Assembly: GCF_006715025.1 (NCBI RefSeq)
Contig: NZ_VFMK01000001.1
Location: 992,001 to 1,056,000, forward strand
DNA: 64,000 nucleotides
From: Serratia fonticola
Lineage (GTDB): Bacteria > Pseudomonadota > Gammaproteobacteria > Enterobacterales > Enterobacteriaceae
Direction of reading: 5' to 3'
This document shows positions 40,606 to 50,288 of this stretch, piece by piece (the stretch's first letter is position 1; the number at the start of each line of letters is the position of its first letter). The notes below the pieces were generated by a model. The model was not told the DNA's origin. It did not search any database and was given only the letters and a program-made list of their open reading frames with translations. The position numbers were made by a program, and so were the translations under genes.

Positions 40606-43600
40606 TTACTGTGCCTGAACCCGCAGCTCGGCGGCGCTTCGACTACGATGACCCAACAGTGCTTTGACATCACTGGACTTTGGCTTGACCAGCGCGAACT
40701 TCGGCGCCCATACCGGCCAGTTTGCCAGAATTTCCTCCCCGCGCGATGAGCCGGTCAACTGTACATGCTCGGTAATCAGGCCGCGCAGGTGTTCTTCATG
40801 AATCGCCAGTTGATCGACGTCCAGAACCTCCACCAGTTCCGGGTTAACGCGTTTACGGAACTCGCCGTCTTCATCCAGCACGTAGGCAAAACCGCCGGTC
40901 ATGCCTGCACCAAAGTTGATACCGGTTTTACCCAGCACGCAGACGATGCCGCCCGTCATGTATTCACAGCCGTTGTCGCCAATGCCCTCAACGACGGTAA
41001 TTGCCCCGGAATTACGCACGGCGAAACGTTCACCGGCACGGCCAGCAGCAAACAGTTTGCCGCCAGTTGCGCCATACAGGCAGGTATTCCCTACGATGCT
41101 GGCCTCAAAGCTGCGGAAGGCAGAGCCCACCGGTGGACGCACGGCGATGCGGCCACCGGCCATCCCTTTACCCACATAGTCGTTGGCATCACCGGTCAGG
41201 GTTAATTCAACACCACCGGCATTCCACACGCCGAAGCTCTGGCCAGCAGTACCTGAGAAATGTGCCTTGATCGGATCGGCCGCCATACCTTGGTCACCAT
41301 GCAGCGTCGCAATGGTTCCCGACAGGGTGGCCCCCACGGAGCGATCGGTGTTACGGATATCGAAATAGAAGGTCTTGCTTTGCTTCGCTTCGACATGCGG
41401 CAACGCTTGCGCCAGCAGCTCTTTATTCAGCAACCCCTGATCGAACGGCGGGTTGCTGCTTTCGGTGCAGTGCAGCGCTTTACCCGCGTGCGGCGTGGCG
41501 GTTTTCAGCAATGGCGACAGATCCAGCTTATTCTGCTTGGCCGAGATCCCGTCCAGTTCAGTCAGGAACTCTGTGCGGCCAATCAGGTCAACCAACTGGC
41601 TGACACCCAACTCTGCCATGATTTCGCGGGTTTCCCGGGCAATGAACTGGAAGTAGTTGATCACCCGTTCTGGCAGGCCGTGATAGTGATCGCGGCGCAG
41701 TTTTTCATCTTGGGTCGCCACACCGGTAGCACAGTTGTTCAAGTGGCAGATACGCAGGTATTTACAACCCAGCGCCACCATCGGCCCGGTACCGAAGCCA
41801 AAGCTTTCCGCGCCCAGGATGGCTGCTTTGACAATATCGACGCCGGTTTTCAGGCCGCCATCCACCTGCAGGCGGATCTTGTGGCGCAGGCCGTTGGCGA
41901 CCAACGCCTGTTGCGTTTCCACCAGGCCCAGTTCCCATGGGCAACCGGCGTATTTCACGGAGGACAGCGGGCTTGCGCCAGTGCCGCCATCATAACCGGC
42001 AATGGTGATCAGATCGGCATAGGCTTTTGCCACGCCGGTGGCAATGGTGCCTACACCTGGCTCGGAAACCAGTTTCACCGAAATCATCGCTTTCGGGTTC
42101 ACCTGTTTCAAATCGAAAATCAGCTGTGCCAAATCTTCTATCGAGTAGATGTCGTGGTGCGGTGGTGGCGAGATCAGGGTAACGCCTGGCACCGAATAAC
42201 GCAGCTTGGCGATATACGGCGTGACCTTATCCCCTGGCAATTGCCCACCTTCACCAGGCTTGGCACCCTGCGCGACTTTAATCTGAATCACGTCAGCGTT
42301 AACCAGATAGGCCGGAGTCACCCCAAAGCGACCAGAAGCCACCTGCTTGATACGCGAAACCTTGTTGGTGCCGTAACGCGCTGGATCTTCACCGCCTTCG
42401 CCGGAGTTGGAGAAGCCACCAAGACTGTTCATGGCGATGGCCAGCGACTCATGGGCTTCCGGGCTTAATGCCCCGATAGACATGGCCGCGGTATCAAAGC
42501 GCTGGAACAACGATTCCGCCGGTTCAACCTGATCAACCGGGATCGGTGTGCCAAGTGGTTTGATTGCCAGCAGATCGCGCAGGGTGGCTACCGGACGTTC
42601 GTTTACCAGTTTGGCGTAAGCCTGATAGTCGCTATATTCACCGCTGTGTACTGCTTTTTGCAGGGCATTCACCACGTCCGGGTTATAGGCGTGATATTCA
42701 CCGTTATGCACGAACTTCAGCAGCCCACCTTGATCCAGCGGTTTGCGTTTCAGCCAGGCGCGTTTAGACAGATTCTGCAGATCCTGCTGGAAGTCGCTGA
42801 AGCTCGCGCCACCGATACGGCTGACCACGCCCTGGAAACAGAGATTGGACAGATCGCGGTGCAGGCCGACGGCCTCAAACAGTTTGGAGCAACGGTACGA
42901 GGCAATAGTCGAGATGCCCATTTTGGACATGATCTTGTACAGCCCTTTATTGATGCCGTTACGGTAGTTCAGCATCACGTCGCGGTATTTCTTGTCGATG
43001 GCCTGGCTGTCTACCAGCTTGGCCAGCGTTTCGTAGGCCAGGTAAGGATAGATTGCGGTGGCACCAAAGCCCAGCAGTACGGCGAAATGATGAGGATCGC
43101 GGGCACTGGCGGTTTCGACGATGATGTTGGCATCGCAACGCAGGTTCTTTTCAACCAGACGGGTCTGGACGGCTCCCACGGCCATGGGTGCGGGTACCGG
43201 CAAACGTTGCGGGGTAATGGCTCGGTCGGACAGGACCAGCAACACTGCGCCATCACGGACTTTTCGTTCCGCTTCGTCACACAGAGCGCGGACAGCCTGC
43301 TCCAGATCCTGTTCTGCCGGATCGAAGGTCAGATCGAGCGTGTCGGCACGGTAGTATTCGCCTTCCAGCGTGGTCAACTGCTTGAAATCGGAATACAGCA
43401 GGATTGGCGATTTAAAGCTCAGGCGGTGGGCCTGGCCTTCGGCTTCACAGAATACGTTCATCTCGCGGCCGATGCTGGTGGCCAGGGACATGACATGCGC
43501 TTCACGCAGTGGATCGATCGGCGGGTTGGTGACCTGCGCAAACTGCTGGCGGAAGTAGTCATAAATGATACGAGGACGGCTGGAAAGCACGGCGAACGGG

Positions 43601-45066
43601 GTATCGTCACCCATTGAGCCAGTGGCTTCCTGGCCAATCTCGCCCAGCACGCGGAGTACCTGATCCAACTCTTCGCTGCTGTAACCAAACTGCTTCTGGT
43701 AAGTCTCCAGCGTTGCATCGTCGAGTTCGCGGCTCCCCACCTGATCTTCCGGCAGGTCTTCGAACGGCACCAGACGCTTAACGTTCTTTTCCATCCACTC
43801 TTTATAAGGGTGACGGCTTTTCAGATCGTTGTCGGTCTCGGCGGAGTGCAGGATCTTGCCGCTACGGGTATCGATCACCATCAGTTCGCCTGGCCCAACA
43901 CGGCCTTTTTCCACCACTTCATCCGGCTGGTAATCCCAGATACCGACTTCTGAAGCGCAGGTGATCAGCTTGTCCTTGGTAATGACATAACGCGCCGGAC
44001 GCAGACCGTTACGGTCCAGGTTACAGGCCGCATAGCGGCCATCGGACATCACGATACCCGCCGGGCCGTCCCACGGTTCCATGTGCATCGAGTTGAAGTC
44101 AAAGAAGGCACGCAGATCGGTGTCCATATCCGGGTTGTTCTGCCAGGCCGGTGGCACCAGCAAACGCATGGCGCGGATCAGATCCATCCCCCCCGCCAGC
44201 AACAGCTCCAGCATGTTATCCAGCGAGCTGGAATCGGAGCCGGTTTCGTTGACGAAAGGTGCGGCGGATTGTAAATCCGGGATCAGGGGGGTCTGGAATT
44301 TATAAGTACGGGCACGGGCCCACTGACGGTTACCGGTAATGGTGTTGATCTCACCGTTGTGCGCCAGATAGCGAAACGGTTGCGCTAACGGCCAGCGCGG
44401 CACGGTATTGGTGGAGAAGCGCTGGTGGAACAGGCAGATGGCAGATTCCAGCCGCAGATCGGCCAGATCCAGATAGAAACGTGGCAAGTCGGCCGGCATG
44501 CACAGGCCTTTGTAGATCGTCACCAGATTGGAGAAGCTGCACACATAGAAGCTGTCATCCTGGACCCGTTTCTCGATACGGCGGCGTGCCACAAACAGGC
44601 GGCGCTCCATATCGCGTGGACGCCAGCCCGCAGGAGCGTTGACGAAAATCTGTTCAATACGCGGCAGAGAAGAGAGGGCAATTTCGCCCAATACATCCGG
44701 GTTGGTGGGGACTTCACGCCAGCCGACGATCGACAGCGTTTCGTTCTGCAGCTCTTCTTCAACAATGCGGCGGCTGGCGCGCGCTTCCTCTTCATTCTGG
44801 CTGAGGAACATCATGCCAACAGCGTAGTTTTTGGCTAAACGCCAGCCGCGCTCTTCCGCCACCATGCGGAAAAAGCGATCGGGCTTTTGCAATAACAGGC
44901 CGCAACCGTCGCCAGTCTTGCCGTCAGCAAGGATTGCGCCACGGTGCTGCATGCGGGCCAGTGCGTGAATAGCGGTGCGCACTACCTTGTGGCTAGGTTC
45001 GCCTTCTATGTGGGCGATTAGGCCGAAACCACAGTTGTCCCTCTCTTGGGATTTATCGTACAACAT
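40606..45066 (-). CDS. gltB: GltB, glutamate synthase large subunit
   Basis: This 1486-residue subunit has a short propeptide (MLYDKSQERDN) before the catalytic cysteine of the class II glutaminase domain (CGFGLIAHIEG). Next come the central domain, the FMN-binding synthase domain, the 3Fe-4S cysteines in CKYLRICHLNNCATG, and the GXGXG beta-helix domain near the C-terminus (GATGGKLFAAGRAGERF). It moves ammonia from glutamine to 2-oxoglutarate and is central to nitrogen assimilation under ammonia limitation. It precedes gltD on the same strand. Confidence 0.97.
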   Translation of the reverse strand: MLYDKSQERDNCGFGLIAHIEGEPSHKVVRTAIHALARMQHRGAILADGKTGDGCGLLLQKPDRFFRMVAEERGWRLAKNYAVGMMFLSQNEEEARASRRIVEEELQNETLSIVGWREVPTNPDVLGEIALSSLPRIEQIFVNAPAGWRPRDMERRLFVARRRIEKRVQDDSFYVCSFSNLVTIYKGLCMPADLPRFYLDLADLRLESAICLFHQRFSTNTVPRWPLAQPFRYLAHNGEINTITGNRQWARARTYKFQTPLIPDLQSAAPFVNETGSDSSSLDNMLELLLAGGMDLIRAMRLLVPPAWQNNPDMDTDLRAFFDFNSMHMEPWDGPAGIVMSDGRYAACNLDRNGLRPARYVITKDKLITCASEVGIWDYQPDEVVEKGRVGPGELMVIDTRSGKILHSAETDNDLKSRHPYKEWMEKNVKRLVPFEDLPEDQVGSRELDDATLETYQKQFGYSSEELDQVLRVLGEIGQEATGSMGDDTPFAVLSSRPRIIYDYFRQQFAQVTNPPIDPLREAHVMSLATSIGREMNVFCEAEGQAHRLSFKSPILLYSDFKQLTTLEGEYYRADTLDLTFDPAEQDLEQAVRALCDEAERKVRDGAVLLVLSDRAITPQRLPVPAPMAVGAVQTRLVEKNLRCDANIIVETASARDPHHFAVLLGFGATAIYPYLAYETLAKLVDSQAIDKKYRDVMLNYRNGINKGLYKIMSKMGISTIASYRCSKLFEAVGLHRDLSNLCFQGVVSRIGGASFSDFQQDLQNLSKRAWLKRKPLDQGGLLKFVHNGEYHAYNPDVVNALQKAVHSGEYSDYQAYAKLVNERPVATLRDLLAIKPLGTPIPVDQVEPAESLFQRFDTAAMSIGALSPEAHESLAIAMNSLGGFSNSGEGGEDPARYGTNKVSRIKQVASGRFGVTPAYLVNADVIQIKVAQGAKPGEGGQLPGDKVTPYIAKLRYSVPGVTLISPPPHHDIYSIEDLAQLIFDLKQVNPKAMISVKLVSEPGVGTIATGVAKAYADLITIAGYDGGTGASPLSSVKYAGCPWELGLVETQQALVANGLRHKIRLQVDGGLKTGVDIVKAAILGAESFGFGTGPMVALGCKYLRICHLNNCATGVATQDEKLRRDHYHGLPERVINYFQFIARETREIMAELGVSQLVDLIGRTEFLTELDGISAKQNKLDLSPLLKTATPHAGKALHCTESSNPPFDQGLLNKELLAQALPHVEAKQSKTFYFDIRNTDRSVGATLSGTIATLHGDQGMAADPIKAHFSGTAGQSFGVWNAGGVELTLTGDANDYVGKGMAGGRIAVRPPVGSAFRSFEASIVGNTCLYGATGGKLFAAGRAGERFAVRNSGAITVVEGIGDNGCEYMTGGIVCVLGKTGINFGAGMTGGFAYVLDEDGEFRKRVNPELVEVLDVDQLAIHEEHLRGLITEHVQLTGSSRGEEILANWPVWAPKFALVKPKSSDVKALLGHRSRSAAELRVQAQ

Positions 45067-45533
45067 ATTAGTGAACCTCCCCAGGCTCTGCGTGACTCTT
45101 ACAACCCACTGCGAGGGGCCTGATTAATCTCAGGCAGAATTCCAATCAGCAAGGTTAATTCCCTTATTATTTGGCGTTTCAGGGCCGTGCTTTGTCGTTC
45201 TGTTACCGCCTACCTGCAACACCAAATACTTTGGGTATATCGCCAATCAGCTTTTCCGCCCTCCATCAATGGCCTCTCGTGACGGTTCTCACAAGTGGTA
45301 AATGACTTGTTCTAAGAGGGAGTTTTAAATTACTGCATAATTATGACGAGACGTTCGCCCGTCCAGAAAGCTTCCAGCGGACTCCCAACTTAGCGAGAAA
45401 GAATACGCAGGTCAAATATGCTCTGAACAGGGATTTTTGTGGTGTATTTTCGGTTTACTTTTTTGAAAAATAACAATTTTCAGGCTTTTTTGACGAAATG
45501 ATAAGGTCAAGTAAGGGCCTTAAAAATGTGAGC

Positions 45534-45580
45534 TGTCTCACTATGGTGCAATGTCTGAATCTCTGCACCGTGCTAGTGCT
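45534..45580. promoter_or_regulatory. pair of NtrC-like binding sites
   Basis: The site at 45534-45550 ends in a perfect TGGTGCA half, and that at 45564-45580 begins with TGCAC and ends TAGTGCT. Each matches about 10 of 14 informative bases of TGCACTA-N3-TGGTGCA. Their centres are 30 bp apart, close to three helix turns, as in tandem enhancer sites. No -24/-12 promoter was found nearby. Confidence 0.35.
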
Positions 45581-45800
45581 AATCAGAATGCCAGAGTTTT
45601 ATTCTGTTAGGTTTCTATTTTTTGTTGTTTATAACTATTTTTCATCGCGCTGTCATAAACAGCTTAACGTCGCAGTGAGGATTAGAAAAATTCATCGTGA
45701 TGAAAGTGATTTTATTTGCATTAATAATGAATAGTTATGCCTTGGCCGGCCTTTGAGAAAAAGCGTTGATCTCTGTCATCGCGGGAAAAGCCACTTTTTA

Positions 45801-45927
45801 TGTACCCTACAGGTTTTGAGTTGCAGCTAGGCGGCCAGCTTATTCATCCCCTGAAACCGACTTAAGGCAGTGACTGGGGTGAGTAAATGCGGGTAACAAC
45901 GCTGCAGCTCGAAAGACGACGGGTATA
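45801..45927. repeat. ERIC element upstream of yhcC
   Basis: A 127-bp copy with ends TGTACCCTACAGGTTTTGAG and CTCGAAAGACGACGGGTATA and the central AGTGACTGGGGTGAG. It ends 37 bases before the yhcC start. Confidence 0.85.
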
Positions 45928-45964
45928 GCATCGCGGGCTTTGAACACAGAGAGACACCAAGATT

Positions 45965-46891
45965 ATGCAGTTGCCGCAATTAGTCAATATGTTTGGCAGC
46001 GATCTTCAGCGCCGCTACGGTGAAAAAATCCATAAACTCACGCTGCATGGCGGTTTTAGCTGTCCGAATCGTGATGGTACCCTCGGGCGCGGCGGCTGTA
46101 CTTTCTGCAATGTGGCCTCGTTTGCCGATGAACAGATGCAGCGGCAAAGTATCGCGGAACAGTTGGCGATTCAGGCGCAAAAAGTGAACCGGGCGAAGCG
46201 CTATCTGGCCTATTTCCAGGCCTATACCAGCACGTACGCTGAAGTGGAGCTGTTGGCCAGCATGTACCAGCAGGCTTTGGCACAGGCCGACATCGTGGGG
46301 CTTTGTGTGGGCACTCGCCCTGACTGCGTGCCCGACGCCGCGCTGGATCTGCTGGCGGGCTATCGTGAGCAAGGTTTTGAGGTCTGGCTGGAACTGGGGC
46401 TGCAAACGGCGCACGATAAAACGCTAAAGCGTATCAACCGAGGCCATGATTTCTGCTGTTATCAGCACACCGCTCGGTTGGCACGTGAACGTGGTCTGAA
46501 AGTCTGCAGCCACCTTATTGTCGGCCTGCCTGGGGAGACTCATGAACACCATCTGGCCACGTTGCAGGCGGTGATTGACAGCGGAGTCGATGGCATCAAA
46601 CTGCACCCGCTGCATATTGTGACCGGCAGCACGATGGCGCGAGCCTGGCAGGCGGGGCGTCTGCCGGAGTTGTCACTTGAGGATTACGCTTTCAGTGCCG
46701 GGGAAATGATCCGTCATACGCCGAAAGAGGTTATCTATCACCGTATTTCGGCCAGCGCCCGGCGGCCAACCTTGCTGGCACCATTATGGTGCGAGAATCG
46801 CTGGAATGGCATGCAGGCCGTGGGTGGATATCTCCAGCATCAGGGGGGCCAGGGCTCGGCCCTGGCGACGAACCAGCACTACCATCCGTAA
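45965..46891 (+). CDS. yhcC: YhcC, radical SAM protein
   Basis: This 308-residue TIGR01212-type radical SAM protein has its cluster cysteines in SCPNRDGTLGRGGCTFCN, which is more widely spaced than the usual CxxxCxxC. It also has VGTRPDCVPDAALDLL and SHLIVGLPGETHEHH, typical of the Elp3-like group. The substrate is not established; a tRNA or other nucleic acid is plausible from related proteins. It lies between gltB and arcB as in E. coli. Confidence 0.92.
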   Translation: MQLPQLVNMFGSDLQRRYGEKIHKLTLHGGFSCPNRDGTLGRGGCTFCNVASFADEQMQRQSIAEQLAIQAQKVNRAKRYLAYFQAYTSTYAEVELLASMYQQALAQADIVGLCVGTRPDCVPDAALDLLAGYREQGFEVWLELGLQTAHDKTLKRINRGHDFCCYQHTARLARERGLKVCSHLIVGLPGETHEHHLATLQAVIDSGVDGIKLHPLHIVTGSTMARAWQAGRLPELSLEDYAFSAGEMIRHTPKEVIYHRISASARRPTLLAPLWCENRWNGMQAVGGYLQHQGGQGSALATNQHYHP

Positions 46892-46975
46892 AAGCGCGAT
46901 TTCAGTGCGATTTGCAATCACTCCCACACTTCACCGTTAGGTTTCTTATCTCGACGGTGTTTTACGGTATGCTCT

Positions 46976-47032
46976 GTACCCGTCATACTTCAAGTTGCAG
47001 GGAATTGGCTGCAACTCGCATTATTTAGGATA
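46976..47032. repeat. short ERIC remnant before arcB
   Basis: The ends GTACCCGTCATACTTCAAGT and CAACTCGCATTATTTAGGAT match ERIC termini, fused without the central part. It ends 25 bases before the arcB start. Confidence 0.7.
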
Positions 47033-47057
47033 AGACTCTGTCTGTTGGGAATGGCTC

Positions 47058-49397
47058 ATGAAGCAAATCCGGGTGTTAGCCCAGTATTACGTTGATTTAA
47101 TGGTGAAACTGGGGCTGGTCCGCTTTTCACTGTTGCTGGCTTCTGCGCTGGTGCTGCTGGCGATGGTGGTGCAGATGGCGGTCACCATGCTGCTGCGTGG
47201 TGAAGTGGAAAGCATTGATGTGGTGCGCTCCATCTTTTTTGGTCTGTTGATCACTCCGTGGGCGGTTTATTTTCTCTCGGTGGTTGTAGAACAGTTGGAA
47301 GAGTCGCGCCAGCGTCTGGCTCGGCTGGTGGATAAGCTTGAGGAAATGCGCCACCGGGATCTTGCGCTTAACCAACAGTTGCAAGAGAACATCATCCAGC
47401 TCAATCAGGAAATTGCCGACCGTATCAAGGCTGAGGAAGATCGCCAACAGGTCATGGACAAACTGACCGAGGAGATGGAGCAGCGTGAATTGGCACAGGT
47501 GGAACTGGGTCAACAATCGGCGTTGCTGCGCTCTTTCCTTGATGCCTCCCCGGATCTGGTTTATTACCGCAACGAAGAAAAAGAGTTCTCTGGCTGCAAC
47601 CGGGCGATGGAACTGCTGACCGGCAAAAGTGAAAAACAGCTGATCGGCCTGACCCCCTTCGATGTTTACAGTAAAGATATTGCCGAAAAAGTCATCGAAA
47701 CCGATGAGAAAGTGTTCCGCCACAATGTCTCCCTGACCTATGAACAATGGCTGGTCTATCCAGACGGACGTAAGGCCTGTTTTGAGCTGCGCAAAGTGCC
47801 TTTTTACGATCGCGTGGGGAAACGGCACGGGCTGATGGGCTTTGGCCGCGATATAACCGAGCGTAAGCGCTACCAGGACGCGCTGGAGAATGCCAGCAGG
47901 GATAAGACGACCTTTATCTCAACGATCAGCCACGAGCTTCGTACGCCGCTTAATGGCATTGTCGGGCTAAGCCGCATTCTGCTCGATACCGACTTGAACG
48001 ATGAACAGCTGAAATACCTGAAAACCATTCATGTCAGTGCCATTACCCTGGGCAATATTTTCAATGACATCATCGAGATGGATAAGCTTGAGCGGCGCAA
48101 GGTGCAGTTGGATAACCAACCGGTCGATTTTACCGGTTTCCTGGCGGATCTGGAGAATCTCTCCGGCCTGTTGGCCCAACCGAAAGGGCTGCAGTTCCTG
48201 ATGGAACCACAATTACCGCTGCCAGCCAAAATCATCACTGACGGTACGCGCCTGCGCCAGATTTTGTGGAATCTGATTGGTAATGCGGTGAAGTTTACCC
48301 AGCAGGGGCAGATTGTGGTGCGCGTAAGAAGCGAAGACCAGGAACGGATTGTGTTTGAGGTAGAAGATTCCGGCATGGGGATCCCGCAGGATGAACAGGA
48401 CAAGATTTTTGCCATGTATTATCAGGTCAAAGATCAGAATGGCGGGCGACCGGCGACCGGGACCGGTATTGGCCTGGCGGTCTCCAAGCGGCTGGCGCAA
48501 AGTATGGGTGGGGATATCACCGTACAAAGTGCGCAAGGGCACGGTTCTTGCTTCACTTTGACCATCACGGCACCGGCAGTGCCAGAGGTGGTGAACGAAA
48601 CGCAGGCCGTGGAAGAGTTGCCGCTGCCGGCATTGCATATCCTGCTGGTGGAGGATATCGAACTGAACGTGATTGTTGCCCGCTCGGTGCTGGAAAAATT
48701 GGGGAATAGCGTAGAAGTGGCAATGAATGGCCATGATGCGCTGGCGATGTTTGACCCGGACGAGTTCGATCTGGTGCTACTGGATATTCAACTGCCGGAT
48801 ATGACCGGCCTGGATATCGCCCGCGAGTTGCGCGGGCGGTATGCCGATCGCACACTGCCGCCGCTGATTGCGCTGACGGCCAACGTGCTGAAAGACAAGA
48901 AAGAGTACCTTGATGCCGGCATGGACGATGTGTTGAGCAAACCGTTGTCGGTACCGGCTTTAACCAAAATGATTAAACATTACTGGGATCATCAACCTCT
49001 ACATACCACAAAAAAAACGGAGCAAAAGTCGATGCAGATTAATGAGTCGTTACTGGATACCGCAATGCTGGAGCAGTACATGGAGCTGGTAGGGCCACAG
49101 TTGATTCATCAGAGCTTGGCGATGTTTGAACAGGTGATGCCGGGGTATCTCGCAGTGCTGGACTCCAATATGACGGCGCGTGATCAGAAAGGGATCACCG
49201 AAGAAGGCCATAAAATCAAAGGGGCAGCGGGCTCTGTCGGGTTAAAACACCTGCAGCAACTGGCGCAGCAGATCCAGACGCCAACGTTACCGGCCTGGTG
49301 GGACAACGTGCAGGATTGGGTCGATGAGCTGAAACAGGAATGGCGCAACGATGTCGCTATGTTGCGCGCCTGGGTTGAGAACGCTGAAAAAAAATGA
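47058..49397 (+). CDS. arcB: ArcB, anoxic redox sensor kinase
   Basis: This 779-residue tripartite sensor has two N-terminal spans (about 22-77), a coiled coil (about 78-150), a PAS domain (about 160-270), a histidine kinase with the phospho-accepting His in FISTISHELRTPLNG, a receiver with the Asp in LVLLDIQLPDMTG, and a C-terminal HPt domain with the His in EEGHKIKGAAGSVGL. It phosphorylates ArcA when quinones are reduced. The ArcZ sRNA, which in E. coli represses arcB, is encoded opposite its 3' end and shares the terminator hairpin. Confidence 0.97.
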   Translation: MKQIRVLAQYYVDLMVKLGLVRFSLLLASALVLLAMVVQMAVTMLLRGEVESIDVVRSIFFGLLITPWAVYFLSVVVEQLEESRQRLARLVDKLEEMRHRDLALNQQLQENIIQLNQEIADRIKAEEDRQQVMDKLTEEMEQRELAQVELGQQSALLRSFLDASPDLVYYRNEEKEFSGCNRAMELLTGKSEKQLIGLTPFDVYSKDIAEKVIETDEKVFRHNVSLTYEQWLVYPDGRKACFELRKVPFYDRVGKRHGLMGFGRDITERKRYQDALENASRDKTTFISTISHELRTPLNGIVGLSRILLDTDLNDEQLKYLKTIHVSAITLGNIFNDIIEMDKLERRKVQLDNQPVDFTGFLADLENLSGLLAQPKGLQFLMEPQLPLPAKIITDGTRLRQILWNLIGNAVKFTQQGQIVVRVRSEDQERIVFEVEDSGMGIPQDEQDKIFAMYYQVKDQNGGRPATGTGIGLAVSKRLAQSMGGDITVQSAQGHGSCFTLTITAPAVPEVVNETQAVEELPLPALHILLVEDIELNVIVARSVLEKLGNSVEVAMNGHDALAMFDPDEFDLVLLDIQLPDMTGLDIARELRGRYADRTLPPLIALTANVLKDKKEYLDAGMDDVLSKPLSVPALTKMIKHYWDHQPLHTTKKTEQKSMQINESLLDTAMLEQYMELVGPQLIHQSLAMFEQVMPGYLAVLDSNMTARDQKGITEEGHKIKGAAGSVGLKHLQQLAQQIQTPTLPAWWDNVQDWVDELKQEWRNDVAMLRAWVENAEKK

Positions 49398-49416
49398 CCC
49401 CGACCTAGGCCGGGGT
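49387..49416. terminator. shared terminator of ArcZ and arcB
   Basis: The hairpin ACCCCG...CGGGGT is followed on the minus strand by eight T. The A run that encodes those T is the lysine codons before the arcB stop, so the sRNA terminator lies in the arcB 3' end. Confidence 0.8.
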
Positions 49417-49501
49417 GCGCGAATATTGCGCCAACACCAGGGAAATCGTGCACCTGCGCATTGGTTTTCAGTGTTCTGGTCGAGCAGGTCTTTGTGAATC
49501 C
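49387..49501 (-). ncRNA. arcZ: ArcZ small regulatory RNA
   Basis: On the minus strand the 3' part matches E. coli ArcZ from memory: TTTCCCTGGTGTTGGCGCAA, then TATTCGCGCACCCCGG and a terminator stem ending in eight T (49387-49394). A promoter with TTACAT (49532-49537) and TATGAT (49508-49513), 18 bases apart, predicts a start near 49501. The RNA would be about 115 bases, near the E. coli 121. ArcZ binds Hfq, activates rpoS translation and represses arcB and other targets. The 5' part is diverged, while the seed region near GGTGTTGGCGC is kept. Confidence 0.88.
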
Positions 49502-49634
49502 GTGAACATCATACAGCGAACAACATAGCAAATGTAAGCGCTCTTGTTAGAAGATTCATTAAAATATGTGATGTACTTAGTGTTTGTCGGCTCTGGGCCT
49601 GCCTTGGCTGGCAGTTCTGGTTGGGAGAAAATTG

Positions 49635-50288
49635 ATGAAACAGGTCGGTGTTGTACTGAGTGGTTGTGGTGTTTATGACGGTGCCGAGATCCATGAGGCG
49701 GTGCTCACCTTACTGGCGCTGGATCGTGCCGGTGCGCAAGCCCTTTGTTTTGCTCCAGATAAACCGCAACTGCATGTTATTAATCATTTATCTGGCGATG
49801 AAATGCCTGAGGAACGTAATGTGTTGCTGGAATCGGCGCGCATTGCACGGGGGAAAATCCAGCCCCTCGCACAGGCGGATGCCTCGTTGCTGGATGCCGT
49901 GATCGTTCCCGGTGGATTTGGTGCAGCCAAGAATTTGAGCAGTTTTGCCAAGGACGGAGCGGATTGCAGCGTAGATAAAGAATTAGCTGAACTTATTCAG
50001 CAAATGCATAAGATGCATAAACCAATTGGTTTCATGTGTATAGCTCCGGCCCTGCTGCCTAATATTATTCCTCAGCAGTTGCGGTTGACCATTGGTAACG
50101 ATCCCGATCTCGGAGAGGTGATTGATGCGATGGGGGGAGAACCTGTGATTTGCCCAGTGGATGATATTGTGGTCGATATTGATAACAAGGTCGTTACCAC
50201 TCCTGCCTACATGCTGGCCCAGTCGATCGGCGAAGCTGCCCGCGGTATTGATAAACTGGTTTCACGGGTGTTGGATTTGGTGGAATGA
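49635..50288 (+). CDS. elbB: ElbB, DJ-1/PfpI-like glyoxalase
   Basis: This 217-residue protein of the DJ-1/PfpI-like class I glutamine amidotransferase superfamily has the nucleophile cysteine in IGFMCIAPALLP and VIVPGGFGAAKNLSSFA earlier. E. coli ElbB shows weak glyoxalase activity and was once linked to isoprenoid synthesis; the true role is uncertain. The ATG at 49635 follows GGGAGAAA; an upstream in-frame start lacks similarity. Its stop overlaps mtgA by 4 bases. Confidence 0.94.
   Translation: MKQVGVVLSGCGVYDGAEIHEAVLTLLALDRAGAQALCFAPDKPQLHVINHLSGDEMPEERNVLLESARIARGKIQPLAQADASLLDAVIVPGGFGAAKNLSSFAKDGADCSVDKELAELIQQMHKMHKPIGFMCIAPALLPNIIPQQLRLTIGNDPDLGEVIDAMGGEPVICPVDDIVVDIDNKVVTTPAYMLAQSIGEAARGIDKLVSRVLDLVE

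Larger units (their letters stand above)
45067..45964. promoter_or_regulatory. long divergent region between gltB and yhcC
   Basis: This 898-bp gap should hold the gltB and yhcC promoters. Two NtrC-like sites (45534-45580) and an ERIC (45801-45927) are seen. A 78-codon frame at 45498-45734 has no ribosome site or recognisable product and is not accepted as a gene. The rest is AT-rich and without recognised elements. Confidence 0.5.

Noticed and set aside
45498..45734. Plus-strand 78-codon frame in the gltB-yhcC gap
   Set aside because: No ribosome site, composition typical of AT-rich non-coding DNA, and it covers the possible NtrC sites.
45740..45756. Sigma-54 promoter near TTGGCCGGCCTTTGAG
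   Set aside because: The second element is off by one base in spacing and lacks the GC; it is not a valid -12 box.
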